Positions 45,250-58,956 of a stretch of DNA of 64,000 bases are shown here, in pieces. Source of the stretch: Punica granatum. Its lineage: Eukaryota; Streptophyta; Magnoliopsida; Myrtales; Lythraceae. Location: assembly GCF_007655135.1 (NCBI RefSeq), contig NW_022204108.1, forward strand, positions 83,611 to 147,610. The letters are read 5' to 3'. The notes below the pieces were generated by a model that was not told the origin of the DNA, searched no databases, and worked only from the letters and a program-made list of their open reading frames with translations. Every line of letters begins with the position of its first letter. Positions within the stretch are counted from its first letter, which is position 1. A program made the translations under genes and the position numbers.

Positions 45250-46381
45250 CCACACTTCTCCTTGCTCTATCCCTAGCCCAAGAAAAACGAAAATGAACCA
45301 GAAGAGAGAGAGAGAGAGGAGTTAGCTGAGTTGAGAAAAATCCTTGGAGAAGAAGACTAAGTTTGGAGTATTGATTAGTAAGTTGATTATCTATGATTTA
45401 AACATCTATATTCACTATGTTGTATATAGTTGTGGCTCTTCTTGCATCCATTTCAGTTAGGTTAGATTGAGAATTTTAGTTGTTGAGATTGGTAGCTTCT
45501 CCTAAATGATATAAGTTGAGTTGGATATATGTTTGGAGTTAGTCTTATGTTGTTTTGGGATGAGTTTGGTCACTTATATGGGTTGAAAAATTCGGTTGTG
45601 GGGCAGGGGGCAAAACCCTTGGTTAAATTGGTGGGTTTCTAAGGCACATAGCTATGCCCTTCTGAAAGTATATATACACATATATAGATGTAGACAAGCG
45701 TGTGTGCATAGGTATATGCATACATTTTACTCTGTGAGCTGACCATGGACTAGAGAAGGGAACTGAATTGAAAATTTATCATGCATTATAATGATATCAT
45801 GTGATGGATTGATTGAATAAGCTCTTATTTATTTGTATTTCGGAACCAAAGAAGTACTTAGAATTCCTTGCACTCTTCCTGAATTTGGCTGATCAAATTG
45901 GTCATCCATTTGATATATATTGTGATGAATCCTAAGTTGATATAATTTGAGAGATACATGTGTATAGCATTTTGCATTGTTCTCTATTTAAAGAGTTAGG
46001 TAGAAATCAAAAGAGATAGGGAAGAAGCATTTGTAAATTATAAACATCTTATATTATAGCTACATTCAGGAAATAGCACAGGAGGTGAATTGCTGCATAT
46101 TTTCACCCTCATCTAGTATATTATCTAACCTTTTTGCTTGAACTGGATAGGGGCTGGGGAGACTGAGACTATACCTCCGGAAGGCTCGATTCATTAAGTG
46201 GTCATTTCAGGGGTGTTTGGGAGTACTTTCTTCCATCGTAAAATAATAATAAATATATATATATATATATATATATATCTGTGTGTGTGTATGGTTATAG
46301 AAGTGATGGTGGCCGAATGATTGCGGAACATAGTTGATGTGTATGCTTAGTATGCTTGTGATGGTTGCACTATAGCCATGG

Positions 46382-46606
46382 GATCGCTGGACCCGGCAGA
46401 TTATAAAAGGGGTCTGATCGGCCGCCGAACCCGGCGGAATATAAATAGGGGCTTGATCGGCCGCTGGACCCGGCGGAATATAAATAGGGACGTGATCGGC
46501 CGCTGGACCCGGCGGAATACAAATGGGGGCCTGATCGGCCGCTGGACCCGGCGGAATATAAGTAGGGGCATGATCGGACGCTGGACCGGCGGAATATAAA
46601 TGAAGG
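46382..46606 (+). repeat. LTR H minisatellite
   Basis: Six copies, canonical. Confidence 0.9.
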
Positions 46607-47489
46607 TCAACTCTTACCGCCAGAGGTTAATGGGCGGCCCCCGCTCATGAGACATGGATATTGGGAGTTGAGGATGATATGAATGAGGTGTGCGGGGTCA
46701 CGGTACCGTCATAACTCTGTTGCGAGGAAATGCAACCCTATGGCTATATTACTGTTGTTTGGATTTGGTTGCCCTATGAGTTGTGTGAAAGGATGATCTT
46801 GGTATTGGATGCTATATCACGGTGAAATATGTATATATATATATATATATATATATGTATGATTGATTGTCGTGAATTGTGATGTAACATATTAGCTCAT
46901 TTTACCTTGGAATATAGTACTCACTGAGTTGCAGCTCACCCCTGCATACATTTTTCCAGATGAGCTAGGAGCTAGACTAGCCGCACAGGAGGGCTTTGGA
47001 TAACGGGGATCAGCGCAAAGGATTTTGGCAAGTAGGCCCACCCATAGTATAGGTAGTAAGTGTTCGTAAATGTTACAATCCTGTTACGACCTGAAACTTT
47101 TGTTAGTTGGTTTAGTGGTATGGTTGTAGCTGAACACACTATGGAGAGCATATATGTACATTAGAATCCGTTAGACTCATTATATATTAACGTAGAGTGC
47201 CGAGTTAGTTTAAAGGTTGGATGTGTTGTAGAAGCATGCTATATATATATATATGAAAGCTTTTCGTTCAGTCTGTGTTACAAGATGGTTGCAACTGAGA
47301 AATATTTGAGAGTTTTATGCATATATCTGAATTAGTTGGGTCATTATATGTTTATATAGAGCTTGTTCGGGTGGTTTAATGTGTTGAGAATTAGGGAAAT
47401 AGATTATACGTATATGAGTTGCGTATATGATAATGGATATTAAGGAATAGAGGGGAAACTCTGCTATAAGTTTCGGGTCGTGACATTTT

Positions 47490-47501
47490 TGGTATCAGAG
47501 C
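47490..47501 (+). promoter_or_regulatory. Primer-binding site, unit 8
   Basis: The intact iMet match follows LTR H. Confidence 0.95.
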
Positions 47502-47639
47502 CTAGGTTATAGGATTCTGTAGACGTAGTGCGCCTGATCCCCGCTCTTTTTGATTAGTTGCGGCCCCAAGACGGGATATACCTTATCATTGTGTTGTTAA
47601 ATGCTTGGTTAACTTGTGTTCTGTTTAGGAAAATTTGCA

Positions 47640-47930
47640 ATGGGACCCAAACGTGCAAGGCGGGGTCGACCTAGATACCGTACAGCCGAGAATTTAGCTA
47701 TGAGTACACCTGAGCCGATGACAGAGGAGCAAGTGTCTCAAGCTCCTCAAGAAGCTGCTGCAGCTCCTAGGGTTCAAGATCCACCAATCCACCAGACGTT
47801 AGCAGCCATGACTCGTCTAGTGGAGCAGCAAGCGCAGCTAATTGAGCAACAAAACGGCCTTCTTCCAGAGGCAAGCAGCACAGCCGAGTGCATCTACATC
47901 TCACATGGAGCAACAATTGACGCCGTATGA
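47640..47930 (+). CDS. gag: Gag N-terminal segment, unit 8
   Basis: Same protein as unit 1, with Thr at the EPMTEE site. Confidence 0.75.
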   Translation: MGPKRARRGRPRYRTAENLAMSTPEPMTEEQVSQAPQEAAAAPRVQDPPIHQTLAAMTRLVEQQAQLIEQQNGLLPEASSTAECIYISHGATIDAV

Positions 47931-50922
47931 AAGGTTTAGGAAATATGGTCCATCTAGTTTTTCGAGAAGTGCTGGTCCTATAGAAGCGGTGAATTGGATG
48001 GCTGGAATGGAAAGAATTTTTGCAATCATGGAGGTTTCAGACAACCAACGTGTGGCACTTGCAACATTCATGCTAGAAGGGGATGCTCAGTACTTGTGGG
48101 AGGCTACTCAAAGACGACTGGACCCGAACTCCTCGCACATTATCACTTGGGCTGAGTTTACGCAAGCATTTTATAATAAGTACTTTCCAGCCTCGTTTCG
48201 GCGCGCCAAGGAGCGGGAATTTTTGAATTTGAAGCAAGGGGACCTCAGCGTAGCTGAATATGAAGTAAAATTTACCAAGTTGTCACGTTTTGCCCCTACA
48301 TTGGTAAGTGATGAAACTTCCAAATGCAGTAGGTTCTTGGATGGATTGAACCTCAATATGAGGTCGCGCGTTTCCGTTTTGGAGATCCCATTATTTGCAG
48401 ACCTGTATAATAAAGCCATTATCACTGAGGAGGACTTACGAGAGGAAGTTCATCAGAGGGAGCAAAGTATAACTCGACCTAGTAGCTCACTTGTAGAGGG
48501 TTCCTTCCGACCCCCAAAAAGAGGCGGGTTCATTCAAGGCTTCAATAGAGGGAAATCAACTTATCAGCAGCTTCCGCAATGGTCTCATGAAGGTAAGGGC
48601 ATGAGGAGTCAGAGTGGTGGAAGTTATGGTGGAACTAATCTCTCGAGGCATCAAAATTGTCAGAATTGTGGTCGATTTCATTCCGGAGTTTGTCAAGTGC
48701 AGTCCGGGAGTTGCTTTCATTGTGGACGTCGTGATCACTTAAGAAACAATTGCCCACAATTAAGGAGTGAGGGGGTTACATGTTTCAGATGTGGCATGAA
48801 GGGACATGTACAGAGGAATTGTAGGCAGCCTATAGTAGCAGCGTCAAGCAGCGCTAGTGTAGGCAATAGGCCATCGGCGATGAGAGGCCGTGGGCAGATG
48901 AGTAGCAACAAGAGTGTTCAAGGCCGAGGGGGTGGATCGATGGTGAGCTCAGCAGGCCAGGCCAATAGACCAATGACGCAGGGTAGAGTATTCACCTTAA
49001 CGAAGCGGGATGCTGATGCCACTCCGACTGTAGTGACGGGTACGTTAAATCTCTTTAATAAACCTGCTCATGTACTTATAGACCCAGGGTCCACTCATTC
49101 ATATATCTCATTGTCATATGCCATGCATTCTAACAGGCCACGAGAGTTATTAGATAGTCGTATGTCCATAGCTACACCGACCGGGGAAAGTGTGGTAGTT
49201 GGGGAGGTGTATCGCAGTTGTAGGCTACACTTAGGGGATAAGGAGATGCTAGTAGATTTAATACCCTTAAACATTTGGGATTTTGATGTTATCCTCGGGA
49301 TGGATTGGCTTGCTTCTCATCATGCTTCGGTGGAGTGTTACAAGAAGGAGGTTATCTTTAGAATACCAAATGAGCCTGAATTTAAGCTTCATGGAGATCA
49401 GTTGGGTACTCCATTCAATGTTATATCATTTCTCGAGGCGACGAAACTTTTGAAAAGGGGGTGTGAAGGATATTTGGCACATGTGATTGCTACCGAGGTC
49501 AACTCACCAAAACTTAGTGAAATTTCAGCAGTTTGCGAGTTTCCGGAGGTTTTTCCTGATGATTTACCTGGTCTTCCCCCTGATAGAGAGATTGAGTTTA
49601 CTATCGAGTTAGATCCCGGTACTGCGCCGATTTCCCGTGCACCGTATCGTATGGCCCCGTCAGAACTCATGGAATTGAAAATTCAGCTGCAAGAATTATT
49701 AGAAAAGGGATTTATCAGGCCTAGTGTATCTCCCTGGGGTGCTCCCGTTTTGTTTGTGAAGAAGAAGGATGGCTCACTTAGATTGTGTATAGATTACCGA
49801 CAGCTGAATCGGGTAACGGTGCGCAATAAATATCCTTTACCTAGGATAGATGACTTGTTTGATCAGCTCCGAGGTGCTACCGTCTTCTCGAAGATCGATC
49901 TTAGATCGGGATACCACCAGCTGAAGATCAAGGACTCTGATGTGCCCAAGACTGCTTTTCGCACTCGGTATGGACATTATGAATTCCTTGTGATGCCTTT
50001 CGGGTTAACAAATGCTCCAGCAGCTTTTATGGATTTAATGAATAGAGTCTTCCAGCTATATCTTGATCAGTTTGTGGTGGTTTTCATCGATGATATATTG
50101 GTATACTCGAGGAACCGGAATGAGCATGAAGAACATCTTCGTGTAGTGTTGCAGATTTTGAGAGAAAGAAAACTTTATGCCAAGTTTAGCAAATGTGAGT
50201 TTTGGTTAGACCGAGTGGGATTCCTCGGGCATGTGATTTCAGGTGATGGCATATCAGTGGATCCGACGAAGATTGAAGCTATCTTGAATTGGAATCGTCC
50301 TACAAGTGTAACAGAGGTGAGGAGTTTCCTAGGATTAGCTGGTTATTATCGAAGATTTGTGGAAGGATTCTCCCTTATTGCTGCTCCCCTGACTCGGTTA
50401 ACGCGGAAAAGTGTGAAGTTTGAATGGACAGATGAGTATGAGCAAAGTTTCCAGGAGTTGAAGAAGAGGTTGACCACTGCCCCAGTGCTTGTTATTCCGT
50501 CCACTGATGAGGGGTTTGTGATATATAGTGATGCATCCCATCAAGGCTTAGGCTGCGTATTAATGCAAAATGGCAGAGTGGTGGCTTATGCATCTCGGCA
50601 ATTAAGGAATCATGAGAAGAATTACCCGACGCATGATCTTGAATTGGCAGCCGTGGTATTCGCCCTCAAACTTTGGAGACATTATTTATATGGAGCAAAG
50701 TGCGAGATTTATACAGATCACAAGAGTTTGAAACATTTGTTCACTCAAAAAGAACTCAACTTGAGACAGAGGAGATGGATGGAACTAATCAAAGATTATG
50801 ATTGCACGATCAACTATCATCCAGGAAAGGCAAACGTGGTGGCAGATGCACTGAGTCGGAAATCATCAGCAAGATTAGCAGGTATGTGGAGTGTTTACGA
50901 CACACTTATATTAATGAGTTGA
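47842..50922 (+). CDS. gag-pol: Gag-protease-RT-RNase H, unit 8 (1,026 codons)
   Basis: Same translation and domain order as the unit 1 frame (capsid, three knuckles, DPGS protease, RT with FIDD, RNase H). With unit 1 it is the only unbroken copy of this segment. First ATG is 47905. Confidence 0.9.
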   Translation: MSNKTAFFQRQAAQPSASTSHMEQQLTPYERFRKYGPSSFSRSAGPIEAVNWMAGMERIFAIMEVSDNQRVALATFMLEGDAQYLWEATQRRLDPNSSHIITWAEFTQAFYNKYFPASFRRAKEREFLNLKQGDLSVAEYEVKFTKLSRFAPTLVSDETSKCSRFLDGLNLNMRSRVSVLEIPLFADLYNKAIITEEDLREEVHQREQSITRPSSSLVEGSFRPPKRGGFIQGFNRGKSTYQQLPQWSHEGKGMRSQSGGSYGGTNLSRHQNCQNCGRFHSGVCQVQSGSCFHCGRRDHLRNNCPQLRSEGVTCFRCGMKGHVQRNCRQPIVAASSSASVGNRPSAMRGRGQMSSNKSVQGRGGGSMVSSAGQANRPMTQGRVFTLTKRDADATPTVVTGTLNLFNKPAHVLIDPGSTHSYISLSYAMHSNRPRELLDSRMSIATPTGESVVVGEVYRSCRLHLGDKEMLVDLIPLNIWDFDVILGMDWLASHHASVECYKKEVIFRIPNEPEFKLHGDQLGTPFNVISFLEATKLLKRGCEGYLAHVIATEVNSPKLSEISAVCEFPEVFPDDLPGLPPDREIEFTIELDPGTAPISRAPYRMAPSELMELKIQLQELLEKGFIRPSVSPWGAPVLFVKKKDGSLRLCIDYRQLNRVTVRNKYPLPRIDDLFDQLRGATVFSKIDLRSGYHQLKIKDSDVPKTAFRTRYGHYEFLVMPFGLTNAPAAFMDLMNRVFQLYLDQFVVVFIDDILVYSRNRNEHEEHLRVVLQILRERKLYAKFSKCEFWLDRVGFLGHVISGDGISVDPTKIEAILNWNRPTSVTEVRSFLGLAGYYRRFVEGFSLIAAPLTRLTRKSVKFEWTDEYEQSFQELKKRLTTAPVLVIPSTDEGFVIYSDASHQGLGCVLMQNGRVVAYASRQLRNHEKNYPTHDLELAAVVFALKLWRHYLYGAKCEIYTDHKSLKHLFTQKELNLRQRRWMELIKDYDCTINYHPGKANVVADALSRKSSARLAGMWSVYDTLILMS

Positions 50923-51314
50923 GGTCATTAGAAGTTAAACTAGAGATGACCGGTTTAGGAGCATTGATGGCTATTTATGATATGAAACCAGTGCTAGTTG
51001 ATCGAATTCGGGAAGCGCAACAAGTAGATCCATTTTTAGTAGAGATGAAAAACAAGATTAAGGAAGGCAGAGTAAAGGAAGGCAAGAAGTTTGAATTTCT
51101 TTTGAAAGAGGATGACACACTTATGTTTGGGAGTCGAATTTGTGTACCTAATGATGCTGAGTTGAAGAGAGAGATTCTTGCACAGGCTCATAGCTCACCT
51201 TATGCAATGCACCCCGGAAGCACTAAGATGTATTATAATTTGAAGAGAAGCTATTGGTGGTATAACATGAAAAAGGAGATAGCTGAATTTGTTGCCAAGT
51301 GTCTAGTATGTTAA
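50802..51314 (+). CDS. RNase H-integrase linker and integrase zinc finger, unit 8
   Basis: 170 codons, TAA at 51312-51314. Confidence 0.8.
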   Translation: MHDQLSSRKGKRGGRCTESEIISKISRYVECLRHTYINELRSLEVKLEMTGLGALMAIYDMKPVLVDRIREAQQVDPFLVEMKNKIKEGRVKEGKKFEFLLKEDDTLMFGSRICVPNDAELKREILAQAHSSPYAMHPGSTKMYYNLKRSYWWYNMKKEIAEFVAKCLVC

Positions 51315-51395
51315 CAGGTTAAAGCAGAGCATCAACACCCATCCGGGTTATTACAACCTCTTCCGGTACCTGAATGGAAATGGGAAAAGATCACC

Positions 51396-51722
51396 ATGGA
51401 TTTTGTCTCGGGACTTCCACGAACACGAAGAGGGCATGATTCTATATGGGTGATAGTTGATAGGCTGACTAAATCCGCTCACTTCCTACCAGCTAAAACG
51501 ACATTCGGTGCAGATCAGTTGGCACAATTGTTCATTAAGGAGATTGTGAGGTTGCACGGTGTGCCGGCATCCATAGTATCAGACAGAGGTTCCTATTTTA
51601 CTTCCAAGTACTGGAATAGTTTTGTTACGGCTCTAGGCACAAAGTTGAATTTGACCACCGCTTTCATCCTGAATCAGACGGGCAAAGCGAAAGGACCATT
51701 CAAACATTGGAGGAAATGTTAA
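51396..51722 (+). pseudogene. Integrase core, first part, unit 8
   Basis: 108 codons with D2 and D63. A T-run contraction near 51660 shifts the frame just before the third catalytic residue, E99. Confidence 0.82.
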
Positions 51723-52447
51723 GAGCGTGTGTTATAGAATTTCAAGGCAGCTGGGATGACTACCTTCCTTTGATGGAATTCGCGTATAATAACAGTTATC
51801 AATCTAGTATTGGAATGGCACCATATGAGTCGCTTTATGGTCGGTTTTGTCGAACACCATTGTGTTGGAACGAAGTTGGAGAGAGGCAATTAACTGGACC
51901 GGAAATAGTCGACCTAACAGCTGAAAAGGTCAAGATTATCAGAGAGAGATTAAAGACCGCTCAAGGGCGACAAAAGAATTATGCCGATAAACGAAGAAAG
52001 GACCTCGAGTTTCAGCAAGGGGATCGAGTTTTCTTAAAGGTATCACCGTGGAAGGGTATTATGAGATTTGGCAAGAAAGGGAAGCTTAGTCCCAGATATA
52101 TCGGGCCATACGAGGTTCTCGAGCGCATTGGGAAGGTGGCATACCGGTTGGCTCTACCTCCTGAACTATCCCGTATTCATAACGTGTTTCATGTGTCAAT
52201 GTTGCGTAAGTATATACCAGACCCATCCCATGTTCTGAGTTATCAACCGGTGGAGCTAAATGAAGACTTGACATATGAGGAAGAGCCAGTGGATATTTTA
52301 GATAGAAAGGAGCAGGTCCTTCGAACCAAGAGAATTCCATTAGTAAAGGTGTTGTGGAAGAGTCATTCGATAGAAGAAGCCACTCGGGAACCCGAGGATT
52401 CTATGAGAGTCAACTATCCATACCTTTTCCCGATATCAGGTAAATAA
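51707..52447 (+). pseudogene. Integrase C-part and chromodomain, unit 8
   Basis: 246 codons that resume integrase sense just after E99 and run through the GPY module to a complete chromodomain. Confidence 0.82.
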
Positions 52448-52469
52448 TTTCGGGGACGAAATTTTCATT

Positions 52470-52481
52470 AGTGGGGGAGAT
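52470..52481 (+). promoter_or_regulatory. Polypurine tract, unit 8
   Basis: Abuts LTR I. Confidence 0.85.
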
Positions 52482-52736
52482 TGTGAGGCTAGTGTCCACC
52501 AAACATGCATATATGCTCATATACATATCCATATGCACATGCATGGTTACATAACATACATGTATATAATATACCCTTATTTTTTTTGGCTGGATCTTTA
52601 AATGTATTTAATATACCACAACTTGTGGCTGGATCATTATCTATACGAAAGAAAAAAAATAATAATAATAACGAAAAAGGTGAGAAATCAGATAGTGATG
52701 AGTGTGGAATGGGCCAAGTGGCCTCCTTTTCAGCAG

Positions 52737-52805
52737 CCAATTTATTTCCACCGCCTTTGACCATCTTTGACCACTTTCTTTTTCTGCTTTTCTTCCTTAT
52801 TTAAA
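52737..52805 (+). promoter_or_regulatory. Predicted core promoter of LTR I
   Basis: CCAAT 52737-52741, W-boxes 52757-52762 and 52767-52772, TATTTAAA 52798-52805. Confidence 0.6.
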
Positions 52806-53806
52806 CCACACTTCTCCTTGCTCTATCCCTAGCCCAAGAAAAACGAAAATGAAGAGAGAGAGAGAGAGAGAGAGAGAGGAGTAGCTGAGTTGAGAAAAAT
52901 CCTTGGAGAAGAAGACTAAGTTTGGAGTATTGATTAGTAAGTTGATTATCTATGATTTAAACATCTATATTCACTATGTTGTATATAGTTGTGGCTCTTC
53001 TTGCATCCATTTCAGTTAGGTTAGATTGAGAATTTTAGTTGTTGAGATTGGTAGCTTCTCCTAAATGATATAAGTTGAGTTGGATATATGTTTGGAGTTA
53101 GTCTTATGTTGTTTTGGGATGAGTTTGGTCACTTATATGGGTTGAAAAATTCGGTTGTGGGGCAGGGGGCAAAACCCTTGGTTAAATTGGTGGGTTTCTA
53201 AGGCACATAGCTATGCCCTTCTGAAAGTATATATACACATATATAGATGTAGACAAGCGTGTGTGCATAGGTATATGCATACATTTTACTCTGTGAGCTG
53301 ACCATGGACTAGAGAAGGGAACTGAATTGAAAATTTATCATGCATTATAATGATATCATGTGATGGATTGATTGAATAAGCTCTTATTTATTTGTATTTC
53401 GGAACCAAAGAAGTACTTAGAATTCCTTGCACTCTTCCTGAATTTGGCTGATCAAATTGGTCATCCATTTGATATATATTGTGATGAATCCTAAGTTGAT
53501 ATAATTTGAGAGATACATGTGTATAGCATTTTGCATTGTTCTCTATTTAAAGAGTTAGGTAGAAATCAAAAGAGATAGGGAAGAAGCATTTGTAAATTAT
53601 AAACATCTTATATTATAGCTACATTCAGGAAATAGCACAGGAGGTGAATTGCTGCATATTTTCACCCTCATCTAGTATATTATCTAACCTTTTTGCTTGA
53701 ACTGGATAGGGGCTGGGGAGACTGAGACTATACCTCCGGAAGGCTCGATTCATTAAGTGGTCATTTCAGGGGTGTTTGGGAGTACTTTCTTCCATCGTAA
53801 AATAAT

Positions 53807-53848
<42 letters not shown>

Positions 53849-53939
53849 ATGGTTATAGAAGTGATGGTGGCCGAATGATTGCGGAACATAGTTGATGTGT
53901 ATGCTTAGTATGCTTGTGATGGTTGCACTATAGCCATGG

Positions 53940-54165
53940 GATCGCTGGACCCGGCAGATTATAAAAGGGGTCTGATCGGCCGCCGAACCGGCGGCGGAAT
54001 ATAATAGGGGCTTGATCGGCCGCTGGACCCGGCGGAATATAAATAGGGACGTGATCGGCCGCTGGACCCGGCGGAATACAAATGGGGGCCTGATCGGCCG
54101 CTGGACCCGGCGGAATATAAGTAGGGGCATGATCGGACGCTGGACCGGCGGAATATAAATGAAGG
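53940..54165 (+). repeat. LTR I minisatellite
   Basis: Six copies. The second is altered (extra GCG and a lost A, near 53987-54006). Confidence 0.88.
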
Positions 54166-55044
54166 TCAACTCTTACCGCCAGAGGTTAATGGGCGGCCCC
54201 CGCTCATGAGACATGGATATTGGGAGTTGAGGATGATATGAATGAGGTGTGCGGGGTCACGGTACCGTCATAACTCTGTTGCGAGGAAATGCAACCCTAT
54301 GGCTATATTACTGTTGTTTGGATTTGGTTGCCCTATGAGTTGTGTGAAAGGATGATCTTGGTATTGGATGCTATATCACGGTGAAATATGTATATATATA
54401 TATATATATATATGTATGATTGATTGTCGTGAATTGTGATGTAACATATTAGCTCATTTTACCTTGGAATATAGTACTCACTGAGTTGCAGCTCACCCCC
54501 TGCATACATTTTCCAGATGAGCTAGGAGCTAGACTAGCCGCACAGGAGGGCTTTGGATAACGGGGATCAGCGCAAAGGATTTTGGCAAGTAGGCCCACCC
54601 ATAGTATAGGTAGTAAGTGTTCGTAAATGTTACAATCCTGTTACGACCTGAAACTTTTGTTAGTTGGTTTAGTGGTATGGTTGTAGCTGAACACACTATG
54701 GAGAGCATATATGTACATTAGAATCCGTTAGACTCATTATATATTAACGTAGAGTGCCGAGTTAGTTTAAAGGTTGGATGTGTTGTAGAAGCATGCTATA
54801 TATATAATATGAAAGCTTTTCGTTCAGTCTGTGTTACAAGATGGTTGCAACTGAGAAATATTTGAGAGTTTATGCATATATCTGAATTAGTTGGGTCATT
54901 ATATGTTTATATAGAGCTTGTTCGGGTGGTTTAATGTGTTGAGAATTAGGGAAATAGATTATACGTATATGAGTTGCGTATATGATAATGGATATTAAGG
55001 AATAGAGGGGAAACTCTGCTATAAGTTTCGGGTCGTGACATTTT

Positions 55045-55056
55045 TGGTATCAGAGC
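55045..55056 (+). promoter_or_regulatory. Primer-binding site, unit 9
   Basis: The intact iMet match follows LTR I. Confidence 0.95.
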
Positions 55057-55194
55057 CTAGGTTATAGGATTCTGTAGACGTAGTGCGCCTGATCCCCGCT
55101 CTTTTTGATTAGTTGCGGCCCCAAGACGGGATATACCTTATCATTGTGTTGTTAAATGCTTGGTTAACTTGTGTTCTGTTTAGGAAAATTTGCA

Positions 55195-55485
55195 ATGGGA
55201 CCCAAACGTGCAAGGCGGGGTCGACCTAGATACCGTACAGCCGAGAATTTAGCTATGAGTACACCTGAGCCGATGACAGAGGAGCAAGTGTCTCAAGCTC
55301 CTCAAGAAGCTGCTGCAGCTCCTAGGGTTCAAGATCCACCAATCCACCAGACGTTAGCAGCCATGACTCGTCTAGTGGAGCAGCAAGCGCAGCTAATTGA
55401 GCAACAAAACGGCCTTCTTCCAGAGGCAAGCAGCACAGCCGAGTGCATCTACATCTCACATGGAGCAACAATTGACGCCGTATGA
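55195..55485 (+). CDS. gag: Gag N-terminal segment, unit 9
   Basis: Same protein as unit 1. Confidence 0.75.
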   Translation: MGPKRARRGRPRYRTAENLAMSTPEPMTEEQVSQAPQEAAAAPRVQDPPIHQTLAAMTRLVEQQAQLIEQQNGLLPEASSTAECIYISHGATIDAV

Positions 55486-55966
55486 AAGGTTTAGGAAATA
55501 TGGTCCATCTAGTTTTTCGAGAAGTGCTGGTCCTATAGAAGCGGTGAATTGGATGGCTGGAATGGAAAGAATTTTTGCAATCATGGAGGTTTCAGACAAC
55601 CAACGTGTGGCACTTGCAACATTCATGCTAGAAGGGGATGCTCAGTACTTGTGGGAGGCTACTCAAAGACGACTGGACCCGAACTCCTCGCACATTATCA
55701 CTTGGGCTGAGTTTACGCAAGCATTTTATAATAAGTACTTTCCAGCCTCGTTTCGGCGCGCCAAGGAGCGGGAATTTTTGAATTTGAAGCAAGGGGACCT
55801 CAGCGTAGCTGAATATGAAGTAAAATTTACCAAGTTGTCACGTTTTGCCCCTACATTGGTAAGTGATGAAACTTCCAAATGCAGTAGGTTCTTGGATGGA
55901 TTGAACCTCAAATATGAGGTCGCGCGTTTCCGTTTTGGAGATCCCATTATTTGCAGACCTGTATAA
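55397..55966 (+). pseudogene. gag: Gag capsid part, unit 9
   Basis: 189 codons; an extra A near 55911 ends capsid sense. Confidence 0.8.
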
Positions 55967-57407
55967 TAAAGCCATTATCACTGAGGAGGACTTACGAGAG
56001 GAAGTTCATCAGAGGGAGCAAAGTATAACTCGACCTAGTAGCTCACTTGTAGAGGGTTCCTTCCGACCCCCAAAAAGAGGCGGGTTCATTCAAGGCTTCA
56101 ATAGAGGGAAATCAACTTATCAGCAGCTTCCGCAATGGTCTCATGAAGGTAAGGGCATGAGGAGTCAGAGTGGTGGAAGTTATGGTGGAACTAATCTCTC
56201 GAGGCATCAAAATTGTCAGAATTGTGGTCGATTTCATTCCGGAGTTTGTCAAGTGCAGTCCGGGAGTTGTTTTCATTGTGGACGTCGTGATCACTTAAGA
56301 AACAATTGCCCACAATTAAGGAGTGAGGGGGTTACATGTTTCAGATGTGGCATGAAGGGACATGTACAGAGGAATTGTAGGCAGCCTATAGTAGCAGCGT
56401 CAAGCAGCGCTAGTGTAGGCAATAGGCCATCGGCGATGAGAGGCCGTGGGCAGATGAGTAGCAACAAGAGTGTTCAAGGCCGAGGGGGTGGATCGATGGT
56501 GAGCTCAGCAGGCCAGGCCAATAGACCAATGACGCAGGGTAGAGTATTCACCTTAACGAAGCGGGATGCTGATGCCACTCCGACTGTAGTGACGGGTACG
56601 TTAAATCTCTTTAATAAACCTGCTCATGTACTTATAGACCCAGGGTCCACTCATTCATATATCTCATTGTCATATGCCATGCATTCTAACAGGCCACGAG
56701 AGTTATTAGATAGTCGTATGTCCATAGCTACACCGACCGGGGAAAGTGTGGTAGTTGGGGAGGTGTATCGCAGTTGTAGGCTACACTTAGGGGATAAGGA
56801 GATGCTAGTAGATTTAATACCCTTAAACATTTGGGATTTTGATGTTATCCTCGGGATGGATTGGCTTGCTTCTCATCATGCTTCGGTGGAGTGTTACAAG
56901 AAGGAGGTTATCTTTAGAATACCAAATGAGCCTGAATTTAAGCTTCATGGAGATCAGTTGGGTACTCCATTCAATGTTATATCATTTCTCGAGGCGACGA
57001 AACTTTTGAAAAGGGGGTGTGAAGGATATTTGGCACATGTGATTGCTACCGAGGTCAACTCACCAAAACTTAGTGAAATTTCAGCAGTTTGCGAGTTTCC
57101 GGAGGTTTTTCCTGATGATTTACCTGGTCTTCCCCCTGATAGAGAGATTGAGTTTACTATCGAGTTAGATCCCGGTACTGCGCCGATTTCCCGTGCACCG
57201 TATCGTATGGCCCCGTCAGAACTCATGGAATTGAAAATTCAGCTGCAAGAATTATTAGAAAAGGGATTTATCAGGCCTAGTGTATCTCCTTGGGGTGCTC
57301 CCGTTTTGTTTGTGAAGAAGAAGGATGGCTCACTTAGATTGTGTATAGATTACCGACAGCTGAATCGGGTAGGACGGTGCGCAATAAATATCCTTTACCT
57401 AGGATAG
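55914..57407 (+). pseudogene. Capsid end, zinc knuckles, protease and RT start, unit 9
   Basis: 497 codons continuing unit 1 sense from capsid to the RT IDYRQLN stretch, where two extra bases near 57371 shift the frame. Confidence 0.82.
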
Positions 57408-58483
57408 ATGACTTGTTTGATCAGCTCCGAGGTGCTACCGTCTTCTCGAAGATCGATCTTAGATCGGGATACCACCAGCTGAAGATCAAGGACTCTGATG
57501 TGCCCAAGACTGCTTTTCGCACTCGGTATGGACATTATGAATTCCTTGTGATGCCTTTCGGGTTAACAAATGCTCCAGCAGCTTTTATGGATTTAATGAA
57601 TAGAGTCTTCCAGCTATATCTTGATCAGTTTGTGGTGGTTTTCATCGATGATATATTGGTATACTCGAGGAACCGGAATGAGCATGAAGAACATCTTCGT
57701 GTAGTGTTGCAGATTTTGAGAGAAAGAAAACTTTATGCCAAGTTTAGCAAATGTGAGTTTTGGTTAGACCGAGTGGGATTCCTCGGGCATGTGATTTCAG
57801 GTGATGGCATATCAGTGGATCCGACGAAGATTGAAGCTATCTTGAATTGGAATCGTCCTACAAGTGTAACAGAGGTGAGGAGTTTCCTAGGATTAGCTGG
57901 TTATTATCGAAGATTTGTGGAAGGATTCTCCCTTATTGCTGCTCCCCTGACTCGGTTAACGCGGAAAAGTGTGAAGTTTGAATGGACAGATGAGTATGAG
58001 CAAAGTTTCCAGGAGTTGAAGAAGAGGTTGACCACTGCCCCAGTGCTTGTTATTCCGTCCACTGATGAGGGGTTTGTGATATATAGTGATGCATCCCATC
58101 AAGGCTTAGGCTGCGTATTAATGCAAAATGGCAGAGTGGTGGTGGCTTATGCATCTCGGCAATTAAGGAATCATGAGAAGAATTACCCGACGCATGATCT
58201 TGAATTGGCAGCCGTGGTATTCGCCCTCAAACTTTGGAGACATTATTTATATGGAGCAAAGTGCGAGATTTATACAGATCACAAGAGTTTGAAACATTTG
58301 TTCACTCAAAAAGAACTCAACTTGAGACAGAGGAGATGGATGGAACTAATCAAAGATTATGATTGCACGATCAACTATCATCCAGGAAAGGCAAACGTGG
58401 TGGCAGATGCACTGAGTCGGAAATCATCAGCAAGATTAGCAGGTATGTGGAGTGTTTACGACACACTTATATTAATGAGTTGA
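57341..58483 (+). CDS. Reverse transcriptase and RNase H, unit 9
   Basis: 380 codons with the RT aspartates (including FIDD) and RNase H, plus one extra Val before AYASRQ. It ends at the same TGA as unit 1. Confidence 0.84.
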   Translation: MYRLPTAESGRTVRNKYPLPRIDDLFDQLRGATVFSKIDLRSGYHQLKIKDSDVPKTAFRTRYGHYEFLVMPFGLTNAPAAFMDLMNRVFQLYLDQFVVVFIDDILVYSRNRNEHEEHLRVVLQILRERKLYAKFSKCEFWLDRVGFLGHVISGDGISVDPTKIEAILNWNRPTSVTEVRSFLGLAGYYRRFVEGFSLIAAPLTRLTRKSVKFEWTDEYEQSFQELKKRLTTAPVLVIPSTDEGFVIYSDASHQGLGCVLMQNGRVVVAYASRQLRNHEKNYPTHDLELAAVVFALKLWRHYLYGAKCEIYTDHKSLKHLFTQKELNLRQRRWMELIKDYDCTINYHPGKANVVADALSRKSSARLAGMWSVYDTLILMS

Positions 58484-58875
58484 GGTCATTAGAAGTTAAA
58501 CTAGAGATGACCGGTTTAGGAGCATTGATGGCTATTTATGATATGAAACCAGTGCTAGTTGATCGAATTCGGGAAGCGCAACAAGTAGATCCATTTTTAG
58601 TAGAGATGAAAAACAAGATTAAGGAAGGCAGAGTAAAGGAAGGCAAGAAGTTTGAATTTCTTTTGAAAGAGGATGACACACTTATGTTTGGGAGTCGAAT
58701 TTGTGTACCTAATGATGCTGAGTTGAAGAGAGAGATTCTTGCACAGGCTCATAGCTCACCTTATGCAATGCACCCCGGAAGCACTAAGATGTATTATAAT
58801 TTGAAGAGAAGCTATTGGTGGTATAACATGAAAAAGGAGATAGCTGAATTTGTTGCCAAGTGTCTAGTATGTTAA
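58363..58875 (+). CDS. RNase H-integrase linker and integrase zinc finger, unit 9
   Basis: 170 codons, TAA at 58873-58875. Confidence 0.8.
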   Translation: MHDQLSSRKGKRGGRCTESEIISKISRYVECLRHTYINELRSLEVKLEMTGLGALMAIYDMKPVLVDRIREAQQVDPFLVEMKNKIKEGRVKEGKKFEFLLKEDDTLMFGSRICVPNDAELKREILAQAHSSPYAMHPGSTKMYYNLKRSYWWYNMKKEIAEFVAKCLVC

Positions 58876-58956
58876 CAGGTTAAAGCAGAGCATCAACACC
58901 CATCCGGGTTATTACAACCTCTTCCGGTACCTGAATGGAAATGGGAAAAGATCACC

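Larger units (their letters stand above)
44925..47485 (+). repeat. LTR H, shared between units 7 and 8 (2,561 bp)
   Basis: This LTR forms the border between the deletion-class block and the next full-length units. It has the CCCACCC form near 47037, and its T run near 45023-45030 is shorter than in LTRs E-G. TA/TG tracts at about 46253-46290 and 46829-46856. Confidence 0.94.
47486..52481 (+). mobile_element. Unit 8 internal region, full-length
   Basis: 4,996 bp, full-length class, nearly identical to unit 1. Besides the three family-wide breaks it has one T lost near 51660 inside integrase and a Val-to-Phe change near 51844. Confidence 0.93.
52482..55040 (+). repeat. LTR I, shared between units 8 and 9 (2,559 bp)
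   Basis: Complete LTR. The GA run near 52853-52879 is longer than elsewhere, replacing the ACCAG before it. TA/TG tracts at about 53810-53849 and 54388-54415. Confidence 0.94.
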